39,255 nt of DNA. Origin: an uncultured Dorea sp. (GTDB taxonomy: Bacteria > Bacillota > Clostridia > Lachnospirales > Lachnospiraceae). The notes beneath the pieces are model-generated. The model was not told the DNA's origin. It worked only from the letters and a program-made list of their open reading frames with translations, and searched no databases. Positions 17,235 through 24,196 of the stretch are shown here, in pieces. The stretch is from the NCBI GenBank assembly GCA_900550865.1, contig URTM01000026.1, positions 1 to 39,255 on the forward strand, read 5' to 3'. A program made the translations under genes and the position numbers. The number at the start of each line of letters is the position of its first letter. The first letter of the stretch is position 1.

Positions 17235-18557
17235 CTAACCGATTCCTCCAAGTACAATTCCAAGGATCAGCACGATAAAACATACCGGTACATAAAAATA
17301 TTTACATATTGCATAATAATGTTTCGTAAATGGTGTCTCTCTTCCTGTATTGACCTGTTTTTCCACAAATGCCTTACCGCATACCCAGAAGAACATGATT
17401 CCTGCAAGCCCGGCTCCAAGCGGACAGATATAGATAGACAGCACATCCATCCAGTCTGACACGATGCCCTGGATCAGCAGGGACACGATTACTCCCACAA
17501 TTCCTGTAAATGCACATGCCGGCACTCTTCCAAGCTTGAATTTTTCCTGCACCGTAGCGATCGGAGCCTCATACAAGTTGATCAACGATGTCATACCCGC
17601 AAGTAATACCGCAACAAAGAAGATGATTGCGATCAGCCATCCTCCCGGCATTCCTTTGATCAGATTCGGGAGAAAGATGAACAATAGTCCGGGACCACCC
17701 TGATTCAGCTGTGCTCCTGTCGTTGCCATCGCCGGAATGATAACGAGTGCGGCAAGAATTGCTGCAATCGTATCAAATAATGCAACTCTTCCTGCAGAAG
17801 CCGGAATGTCTTCTTCGTCCGAAAGATAAGATCCATAGATCAATGTTCCATTTCCTGCCACCGACAGGGAAAAGAATGCCTGACCAAGTGCAAAGATCCA
17901 CGTTGCCGGATCTTTGAATGCCTTTGGATCTACTCTGAAAATGTAACGATATCCTTCACTTGCTCCCGGCTGGAATCCGACATAGATTCCCAGAATCACG
18001 AACAATGCAAAGAATATTGGCATCATGATCTTATTTGCTTTTTCAATACCGCTTCCGACACCTAACATCAGAATCAGCATACAGGCCACAAGCGCAAATA
18101 TCTGCCATATATTATTGCCAAATGCTGATGCCATCTTACCAAATGCAGCCCCGAATTCATCCACATTTTCAGGCGAAAGTGTTGCTCCTGTAAATGTTCC
18201 AACGGCATATCTCAGGATCCAGCCCATTACAACCGTATATCCGATTGCCATGGCAAGTGATCCGAATACCGGGATCATCCCCAGTGCTTCTCCGACTTTT
18301 CTCTTTCCTTTTTTCTCACAGGCAATTCCAAATGCATCGATTGGCCCGGCCTTTGCCGCACGCCCAAAGCTCATCTCCCCGATTACTCCCGTCGAACCGA
18401 TCAGTATTACAAATATAAAATATGGTATCAGAAATGAACCGCCTCCATACAGTGATACTCTGGTTGGGAACATCCAGATATTTCCCATACCGACTGCTGA
18501 ACCGATACAGGCGCAGATAAATCCCCATCTGCTGCTAAATGATTCTCTTTTATTCAT
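17235..18557 (-). CDS. Sodium-dependent amino-acid transporter, NSS/SNF family
   Basis: A 440-residue membrane protein with about eleven hydrophobic segments, the usual number for bacterial NSS members such as MhsT. The N-terminal 'FICACIGSAVGMGNIWMFP' is the unwound helix 1 that binds Na+ and substrate. 'GNGTLIYGSYLSDEEDIP' matches the helix 6-7 region. Bacterial NSS proteins take up hydrophobic or aromatic amino acids with Na+; the exact substrate here is not evident. It is the first gene of the pair with the NhaC antiporter. Its leader contains a promoter with an operator-like palindrome and a REP-like element. The ribosome site is GAGAGG. Confidence 0.9.
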   Translation of the reverse strand: MNKRESFSSRWGFICACIGSAVGMGNIWMFPTRVSLYGGGSFLIPYFIFVILIGSTGVIGEMSFGRAAKAGPIDAFGIACEKKGKRKVGEALGMIPVFGSLAMAIGYTVVMGWILRYAVGTFTGATLSPENVDEFGAAFGKMASAFGNNIWQIFALVACMLILMLGVGSGIEKANKIMMPIFFALFVILGIYVGFQPGASEGYRYIFRVDPKAFKDPATWIFALGQAFFSLSVAGNGTLIYGSYLSDEEDIPASAGRVALFDTIAAILAALVIIPAMATTGAQLNQGGPGLLFIFLPNLIKGMPGGWLIAIIFFVAVLLAGMTSLINLYEAPIATVQEKFKLGRVPACAFTGIVGVIVSLLIQGIVSDWMDVLSIYICPLGAGLAGIMFFWVCGKAFVEKQVNTGRETPFTKHYYAICKYFYVPVCFIVLILGIVLGGIG

Positions 18558-18578
18558 AATTTTTCCTCTCCAGCCATT

Positions 18579-18610
18579 GGGGACGGGGTTTTTGGTCTTT
18601 TTACTGTCCC
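18579..18610. repeat. REP-like palindromic element
   Basis: GGGGAC at one end and GTCCC at the other, separated by a G-rich and T-rich stretch, give an imperfect hairpin in the leader of the symporter gene. Elements of this form (GGGGACGGGG...ACTGTCCC) are, from memory, dispersed in intergenic DNA of many Clostridia. Only one copy was noticed in this window. Confidence 0.4.
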
Positions 18611-18634
18611 TGCCGGCTCAAAATATTCCATACA

Positions 18635-18681
18635 CATGGTAGACTTTCTCTATTCTACCATGAGTGCTATAAAGACGTCAA
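18635..18681 (-). promoter_or_regulatory. Promoter and operator-like palindrome of the symporter gene
   Basis: On the minus strand, TTGACG (18676-18681) and TAGAAT (18652-18657) are 18 bases apart. Perfect nine-base arms CATGGTAGA and TCTACCATG (18635-18643 and 18654-18662, ten bases between) cover the -10, a position suited to a repressor. Confidence 0.55.
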
Positions 18682-18699
18682 AAAAAAGGGAATATAAAC

Positions 18700-19082
18700 T
18701 TATCCCCTTAGTGTCGCCACCACTCTTTTTGACATTGCAAGCACATCCAGTGCTTCCTCTATCGATCTGGTACAGATATCAACATTTGCAATCAGTCTTC
18801 CATACGCACCTTCCGCCTCTATAATTCCAATACTGAGTTCTGCTTTTTCGCACATAGGCAGATCATTTCGCCCGTTTCCTACTGCAATACACTGTTCCCC
18901 GCCCAACTGCTCTATGATTTTTCTTTTTTCTTCTGCTGCCGCATTACCGGGAAATGTCTGTATCTTTAACGGTAGTCCTTTACACTTTCGGATATTATGC
19001 CATCTTTCGCAATGGTTCCGTTATAATCCAGAACCAGATACTTAAGATCCATAGTTTTATATCCGGGAATTTCTATTCTCAT
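18700..19082 (-). pseudogene. HAD-family phosphatase broken by an internal deletion
   Basis: The first part starts at the ATG at 19082, with GGAGGA just upstream, and encodes 'MDLKYLVLDYNGTIAKDG', a HAD motif I (nucleophile Asp in DYNGT). It reaches a stop at 18966 soon after 'ESVKD'. A second open segment in another frame, readable from about 18976, encodes 'LPLKIQTFPGNAAAEEKRK', then 'CIAVGNGRNDLPM' (motif IV) and ends at 18700. Together the pieces make about 127 codons, against about 155 for this small P-ATPase-like HAD family. About 85 bases including motif II appear deleted at the frame junction near 18975. No intact product is possible without frameshifting, and motif II would still be missing. 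The gene follows pstB by 16 bases, so it was probably part of that operon. Confidence 0.75.
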
Positions 19083-19098
19083 ACGTCCTCCTTCACTC

Positions 19099-19830
19099 TT
19101 ACATATACTGTATCTGCTCTCTTGCAGGTTCGGATGACGGATGCTCAAAGAATGTCTTTGTGTCTGTCACTTCCAGTACTCTTCCCTGATCCATAAAGAT
19201 AATCTGATCTGCAATTCTTTTTGCCTGTGCCAAATTATGTGTTACGATCACGAATGTATATTTTCCCTTTAATTCCAGAAGTGTTTCTTCTATCGCAATG
19301 GTATTTTTCATATCAAGCGCAGAACACGGCTCATCCAATAGCAATATTTCCGGATTCACACACAGACTTCTTGCTATGGCAAGACGCTGTTTCTGTCCAC
19401 CGGATAATTTTTTTGCAGACTTCTTCATCTGGTCTTTTACTTCATCATATAGTCTTGCTTTCTGCAGACACTCTCTGGTAATTCGCTCTATTTCTCCGGC
19501 TTCTCTGATTCCGTGATATTTCAGGACATATGACAGATTCTTCTCTATACTGTATGGAAATGCGATCGGCTGTTGGAATACCATTCCGATTCTGGTTCTT
19601 AATACTTCCGTTGAAAATCCCTTAATGTCTTCACCATCAATAGTGATCTTCCCTTTGTAAAAACCGCCTTCCTCTTCTATCATTCGATTTAATGTCTTTA
19701 AAAATGTTGTTTTTCCGCAGCCGGATTGTCCTACGATTGCTGTAATCTTTCCTTCCGGTATCGTAAGACTGATATCATGCAATATCTCCTGTCTGCCAAA
19801 TCCACAACTTATCTGTTCTATCGTTAACAT
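19099..19830 (-). CDS. pstB: Phosphate ABC transporter ATP-binding protein
   Basis: A 243-residue ABC ATPase. The Walker A motif GQSGCGKT is at residues 34-41, the Q-loop at about 86, the signature LSGGQ at 142-146, and Walker B ILLLDE at 162-167, so all catalytic motifs are present. The order after pstS, pstC and pstA identifies it as PstB, which drives high-affinity phosphate import. The start codon follows the pstA stop by one base (TGATATG), indicating coupled translation. No phoU follows; the next gene is a broken HAD phosphatase. A related tungstate or molybdate specificity is less likely given the PstS-type binding protein. Confidence 0.88.
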   Translation of the reverse strand: MLTIEQISCGFGRQEILHDISLTIPEGKITAIVGQSGCGKTTFLKTLNRMIEEEGGFYKGKITIDGEDIKGFSTEVLRTRIGMVFQQPIAFPYSIEKNLSYVLKYHGIREAGEIERITRECLQKARLYDEVKDQMKKSAKKLSGGQKQRLAIARSLCVNPEILLLDEPCSALDMKNTIAIEETLLELKGKYTFVIVTHNLAQAKRIADQIIFMDQGRVLEVTDTKTFFEHPSSEPAREQIQYM

Positions 19831-19831
19831 A

Positions 19832-20665
19832 TCAGTAATCCTTTCGTATATAAGTAATACATTTACATATGATCTGTATGACCAATAAGAATAACATCAG
19901 TACGAACGCCGTTCCATACGCATAATCCAGAGAAAATCCATTGTTTACCAGCATATACAGATGATACGGCAATGACATAAATGGATCCGTAAGTTTTCCC
20001 GGAACATCTGCGACCATAACCGCACCCGTATACAGAATCGGTGCAACCGCTCCCATTCCATATGCCATTCCAAGCGCTACCGTTCCAAGCAATTCCACTG
20101 CACAGACCGGAAGAATCAATCGTATAACCACATATTCTCTGGACATTCCAAGTGCCAGTGAATTCTTCATGTATTCTGTGCCCTTTTCTTTCAGTATCTT
20201 TTCTGCACGGATCGCAATAAACGGCACGATCATCACAGCCACACAGATAGCCGAACACAAGAGACTTCTTCCCAGACCAAACTGATAGATCAACAACGTA
20301 TAGCCGACCAGACCGAACAGAATAGAAGGAATTCCAGACAGTCCTGTAATACAGGCACTGATCACATGATAAAATATACTCTCCCTTGTATAAAATACAA
20401 GATAAACTGCCACTCCGATTCCGACGATTCCTCCCATCAGTGCCGAAAGCGCGCCAAGATAGATGGATCCCATCAATGCCGGATAGATCCCGCCTGCTGT
20501 TCCAAGCGGTACCCCCGCCGGTTTATCCAGAATAAACGAAAGACTCATCACATTCTTTCCCTTCCAGAAGATATACAGGAATAAGAACAGCGTCACTGCG
20601 ATTGTAAGAATTCCAAGGATCCCTGTCAGGATGCGTATCATATACTTTGTCAGTTTATTTTTCAT
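19832..20665 (-). CDS. pstA: Phosphate ABC transporter permease PstA
   Basis: A 277-residue permease from the ATG at 20665, which has GAGGAGG ten bases upstream; a TTG three codons earlier is too close to that site. Six hydrophobic segments and the cytoplasmic coupling loop 'EYMKNSLALGMSREYVVIRLILP', which contacts the ATPase, identify a PstA/PstC-type permease. The start overlaps the end of pstC by eleven bases. It pairs with PstC to form the phosphate channel. Confidence 0.9.
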   Translation of the reverse strand: MKNKLTKYMIRILTGILGILTIAVTLFLFLYIFWKGKNVMSLSFILDKPAGVPLGTAGGIYPALMGSIYLGALSALMGGIVGIGVAVYLVFYTRESIFYHVISACITGLSGIPSILFGLVGYTLLIYQFGLGRSLLCSAICVAVMIVPFIAIRAEKILKEKGTEYMKNSLALGMSREYVVIRLILPVCAVELLGTVALGMAYGMGAVAPILYTGAVMVADVPGKLTDPFMSLPYHLYMLVNNGFSLDYAYGTAFVLMLFLLVIQIICKCITYIRKDY

Positions 20666-21530
20666 GTTCTGCAAACCTCCTCTTCAACAGCTGCCCTGCC
20701 AGTGTCACTACAGCAAGTATCACAAGCAGCACAAGATTTGCCACATAAAGCACCGACAGATGTATACTTCCGTATTCAATGCTTCCCATCTCAAGAGCTG
20801 TCAGCGCCGGAAGCGTCTGCCCGCGTCCCAGAAGCTTCGGGAAAATCGCAGAATTACCGATCACCATCATTACTGCCATCGTCTCCCCAAGCGCACGTCC
20901 GAATGCCATCATCGCACTTGCTACAATACCCGGCCGGATTGCCGGAAGTATCACTTTGATCAGCACATATTCTCTTGATAAGCCAAGTGCCAGTCCGGAT
21001 TTCTCATATGTCCGTTTTGCATTTACAAGTGATTCCTGACATGTCGATATGATGTACGGCAGAAGCATGATTCCCAGTACAATACCTGCCACCAGTACAC
21101 ACTGTCCCGCTGCCATCTTCAGATATTTTGCAAATGCTTTTACCAGTACGGTTAATCCGATAAAGCCAAAGATTACCGATGGAATACCTGCTACCAGATC
21201 TATAAAGGCCAGGCAGACAGATGCCAGTTTCTTTGGCATGAAAAAAGTAAGAAAGCAGGCACATGCCACTCCCAATATCATCGCAGACAGTACCGCCAGT
21301 CCGGACACATACAAAGTACCTGTAACAGCCGGGAGAAGACCATACTGCGGGGTCGCACTTACCGGACGCCATTCCGATGATGGTAGAAACATTTTGATTC
21401 CTACTTCTCTTAATGCCGGAATACTTTCCTTCAAAATATGTATCAGCATAATCCCCATCAGTGCCGCTACCACAAAAGCAATCATATATATCAAGACTTT
21501 ACAAAATGTATTTGCTATTTTTCTGTACAT
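20655..21530 (-). CDS. pstC: Phosphate ABC transporter permease PstC
   Basis: A 291-residue permease from the ATG at 21530 with AAAGGA eight bases upstream. An in-frame upstream start at 21587 falls inside the hairpin region and is rejected. Six hydrophobic segments and a coupling loop ('SGLALGLSREYVLIKVILP', then 'SAMMAFGRALGETMAVMMVIG') are diagnostic of PstC. It follows pstS across an attenuator hairpin and overlaps pstA. Confidence 0.9.
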   Translation of the reverse strand: MYRKIANTFCKVLIYMIAFVVAALMGIMLIHILKESIPALREVGIKMFLPSSEWRPVSATPQYGLLPAVTGTLYVSGLAVLSAMILGVACACFLTFFMPKKLASVCLAFIDLVAGIPSVIFGFIGLTVLVKAFAKYLKMAAGQCVLVAGIVLGIMLLPYIISTCQESLVNAKRTYEKSGLALGLSREYVLIKVILPAIRPGIVASAMMAFGRALGETMAVMMVIGNSAIFPKLLGRGQTLPALTALEMGSIEYGSIHLSVLYVANLVLLVILAVVTLAGQLLKRRFAEHEK

Positions 21531-21561
21531 AACAAAGTCCTTTCTTGCATACTTTGATAAA

Positions 21562-21594
21562 AAAAAGGATGTATCTATGCGACACACCCTTTTT
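21562..21594 (-). terminator. Hairpin and T-run between pstS and pstC
   Basis: Thirteen-base arms (21562-21574 and 21582-21594, two G-U pairs) enclose a seven-base loop. On the minus strand the hairpin is followed by a run of eight T. This would terminate most transcripts after pstS and leave less message for the permease and ATPase genes. Confidence 0.75.
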
Positions 21595-21603
21595 CATATT
21601 TTT

Positions 21604-22539
21604 CTATTTCATTGGAATGAATCCCATATCTTCTACAGTCTTTTGTCCTGTCTCTCCAAGGATAACATCCAGGAATGCCTGCTGAACATCTGTCGGCTTG
21701 CCAGATCCTACAATAAGAAGTGGTCTCTGAATAATGTAAGAACCGTTCAGAATATTTTCTTTTGTCGGCTCTACACCATTAACTTTCATGGTAACTACCT
21801 TGCCTGCATTCTGATTTGCCACACCAAATGATGCGTATCCGATTGCATACTGGTTATCAATGATATCCTGTACCAGTTCTCCCATGGAAGAAGCCTGAAT
21901 TGCATCACTGGATACTTCTGTATCTCCCATAATGTTCTTCTGGAATACTTCATGTGCTCCACCGTTGATATCACGTGTGATCACTACAACCTTCTCATCC
22001 GGAAGTGAAGGATCAAGATCTTTCCATGTAGCGTATTTACCTGAGAATAATGAAACAATCTGATCTGTAGAAAGATCATCCAATACACCTGTTACAGGGT
22101 TCTTTGGATTAACAGCAATTGTTAATGCATCGATACCTACCTGGTATTCTTTTTCGTCTTTAATTGCTTCTTTTTCCTCATCTTTTACACTTCTTGCCAC
22201 CATACCAAATGTAGAAGTTCCATCGATGACTGCTTTTGTTCCCTGTCCGGATCCACCTGCTGATACATAGATTGCAATGTCTTCTTTTGGAAGTGATGAA
22301 TCATATGCATCCCATGTTCCATATGTGTCGAAGAAATCTGTCGCAATCGATGTGATGACCGGTGCTAATGTAGATGATCCGTTAAATAAGATCTGGTTAC
22401 TCTCTGTTTTCTTCTCTGTGCTCTCTGTCTTCTTTGCATCTCCAGAGTCAGAAGATGCCTTTTTATCTGATCCACATCCTACAGCCATTGATGCAACCAT
22501 TGCAGCCGCAAGAAGGACAGACATCAATTTCTTTTTCAT
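21604..22539 (-). CDS. pstS: Phosphate-binding lipoprotein PstS
   Basis: A 311-residue substrate-binding protein from the ATG at 22539, preceded by GGGAGG. An ATG six codons upstream overlaps that site and is less likely. The signal 'KKKLMSVLLAAAMVASMAVGCG' ends in a lipobox (VGC), so the mature protein is lipid-anchored at Cys. A low-complexity Ser/Lys/Glu linker follows, then the phosphate-binding fold with 'FNGSSTLAPV', 'SAGGSGQGTKA' and 'TRDINGGAHEVF', whose Ser, Gly and Arg positions contact phosphate in PstS. It is the first gene of the pst operon and has its own promoter. Confidence 0.92.
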   Translation of the reverse strand: MKKKLMSVLLAAAMVASMAVGCGSDKKASSDSGDAKKTESTEKKTESNQILFNGSSTLAPVITSIATDFFDTYGTWDAYDSSLPKEDIAIYVSAGGSGQGTKAVIDGTSTFGMVARSVKDEEKEAIKDEKEYQVGIDALTIAVNPKNPVTGVLDDLSTDQIVSLFSGKYATWKDLDPSLPDEKVVVITRDINGGAHEVFQKNIMGDTEVSSDAIQASSMGELVQDIIDNQYAIGYASFGVANQNAGKVVTMKVNGVEPTKENILNGSYIIQRPLLIVGSGKPTDVQQAFLDVILGETGQKTVEDMGFIPMK

Positions 22540-22581
22540 AGATATTGTTCCTCCCATTAATAAATTTTATCTATATTGAAT

Positions 22582-22610
22582 AGTATAGACTTGAATCCAA
22601 TTATTTTCAA
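22582..22610 (-). promoter_or_regulatory. Promoter of the pst operon
   Basis: On the minus strand, TTGAAA (22605-22610) and TATACT (22582-22587) are 17 bases apart, about 43 bases upstream of the pstS start. I see no clear PhoP/PhoB direct repeats. Confidence 0.65.
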
Positions 22611-22614
22611 ATTA

Positions 22615-22650
22615 ATAATACCTATAAGTGCATCTACTTATAGGTATTAT
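22615..22650 (-). terminator. Hairpin between metY and pstS
   Basis: Perfect 15-base arms (ATAATACCTATAAGT and its complement) enclose a six-base loop, 56 bases past the metY stop and just upstream of the pst promoter. The T-tract is short and A/T mixed. It is probably the metY terminator; an operator role for pst is the alternative. Confidence 0.6.
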
Positions 22651-22705
22651 CAATATATTTATATGAGTTTTTTCCGAAATTTTGCCTTACTCATTCAACC
22701 CTGCC

Positions 22706-23989
22706 TTAAATTGCATCCAACGCATTCGAAATATCCGCGATCAGATCCTCTTTATCTTCCAGACCAAGACTGATACGAATCAGTTCAGCCGGTACTCCTG
22801 CCTCTTTTAACTGTTCATCCGTCATCTGTCTGTGTGTAGACGTTGCCGGATTCAGACAACAGGTTCTTGCATCTGCTACATGCGTCTCGATCGCACCGAG
22901 CTTTAATGTCTTCATGAATGTAGACGCTGCTTCTCTTCCACCCTTTAATCCGAATGAAACAACACCGCATCCTCCGTTCGGAAGATATTTTTGTGCTCTT
23001 TCATAATATTTATCGGACGGAAGGCCTGAATAGTTCACATATGCTACCTTTGGATGTGCTTCCAGGAATTCCGCAACTGCCTGTCCGTTCTCTACGTGCT
23101 TCGGCATACGTACATGCAGGGATTCCAGACCAAGATTCAGAATAAATGCATTCTGTGGTGATTGGATGGATCCAAAGTCACGCATCAGCTGTGCAGTACA
23201 TTTTGTTATAAATGCACCTTCTTTACCGAATTTCTCTGCATATGTAATTCCATGATAACTTTCATCCGGTGTGCAAAGCCCCGGATATTTGTCCGCATGT
23301 GCCATCCAGTCAAACTTTCCGCTGTCTACGATTGCACCACCGACTCCTGCACCATGTCCGTCCATGTATTTGGTCGTAGAATGTGTTACGATGTCTGCTC
23401 CCCATTCAAACGGTCTGCAGTTGACCGGTGTCGGGAATGTGTTATCTACGATAAGTGGTACACCGTGTGCATGTGCCACTTTTGCAAATAATTCAATATC
23501 CAGTACAGTAAGTGCCGGATTGGCAATTGTCTCTCCAAACATTACTTTCGTATTTGGCTTAAATGCTGCATTTAACTCTTCTTCTGTTGCGTCCGGTGAT
23601 ACGAATGTTACATCGATTCCCATCTTTCTCATCGTTACATCGATCAGGTTAAATGTTCCTCCGTAAATGGATGAAGATGCTACAATGTGATCTCCGCATT
23701 CACAGATATTGAACAGTGCAAAGAAGTTGGCTGCCTGTCCGGATGAAGTCAGCATTGCTGCCGTTCCGCCCTCCATCTCTGCGATCTTTGCCGCAACCAT
23801 ATCATTGGTCGGATTCTGAAGTCTGGTATAAAAATATCCTGACGCTTCCAGGTCAAATAATTTTCCCATGTCTTCGCTGGTTGCATATTTGAATGTTGTT
23901 GACTGTACGATCGGGATCTGTCTTGGTTCTCCGTTTCCCGGAGTATAGCCGCCCTGTACACATTTAGTTCCGATTCTGTATTCGCTCAT
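22706..23989 (-). CDS. metY: O-acetylhomoserine sulfhydrylase (PLP-dependent)
   Basis: A 427-residue enzyme from the ATG at 23989, which has AAGGAGG seven bases upstream; a longer in-frame extension to 24058 runs into the promoter and is rejected. It belongs to the Cys/Met-metabolism PLP family. Lys207 in 'THSTTKYMDGHG' binds the cofactor, 'SSGQAANFFA' holds its phosphate, and 'YTRLQNPTND' is the conserved active-site segment. The length of about 425-430 and the 'VADARTCCLNPATSTHRQM' segment favour O-acetylhomoserine aminocarboxypropyltransferase (MetY) over the roughly 380-residue cystathionine enzymes. It makes homocysteine from O-acetylhomoserine and sulfide, for methionine synthesis. It is monocistronic, with no SAM riboswitch in its short leader. 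Confidence 0.92.
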   Translation of the reverse strand: MSEYRIGTKCVQGGYTPGNGEPRQIPIVQSTTFKYATSEDMGKLFDLEASGYFYTRLQNPTNDMVAAKIAEMEGGTAAMLTSSGQAANFFALFNICECGDHIVASSSIYGGTFNLIDVTMRKMGIDVTFVSPDATEEELNAAFKPNTKVMFGETIANPALTVLDIELFAKVAHAHGVPLIVDNTFPTPVNCRPFEWGADIVTHSTTKYMDGHGAGVGGAIVDSGKFDWMAHADKYPGLCTPDESYHGITYAEKFGKEGAFITKCTAQLMRDFGSIQSPQNAFILNLGLESLHVRMPKHVENGQAVAEFLEAHPKVAYVNYSGLPSDKYYERAQKYLPNGGCGVVSFGLKGGREAASTFMKTLKLGAIETHVADARTCCLNPATSTHRQMTDEQLKEAGVPAELIRISLGLEDKEDLIADISNALDAI

Positions 23990-24034
23990 GAATTTTCCTC
24001 CTTGGTGCATGTTTTTTACACACTTGCTAAAGCA

Positions 24035-24077
24035 TAGCTTTTTAGTATACTTTAGCACTATACCGAGGGAATTTCAA
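24035..24077 (-). promoter_or_regulatory. Promoter of metY with overlapping inverted repeat
   Basis: On the minus strand, TTGAAA (24072-24077) and TAAAGT (24049-24054) are 17 bases apart. An inverted repeat TGCTAAAG/CTTTAGCA (24035-24042 and 24050-24057) covers the -10 and the start site, a plausible operator. Confidence 0.5.
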
Positions 24078-24128
24078 GGAAAGATAGTAAGACTAGTTTA
24101 TTGTCTTCTCAAATATACCTCAAAAACA

Positions 24129-24175
24129 AAAAATATACAGGGAAGCTGCCATTAACAGCTTCCCTGTATATTTTT
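24129..24175 (-). terminator. Intrinsic terminator of the exporter operon
   Basis: A perfect 20-base stem (core ATATACAGGGAAGCTG) encloses a seven-base loop, followed on the minus strand by a T-rich run. It lies 21 bases past the stop of the secreted coiled-coil gene. Confidence 0.9.
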
Positions 24176-24196
24176 ATAGGATAGGGAATATTTTAT

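Noticed and set aside
21049..21831. Plus-strand open frame of 260 codons
   Set aside because: It runs antisense across pstC, the attenuator and pstS; no recognisable domain.
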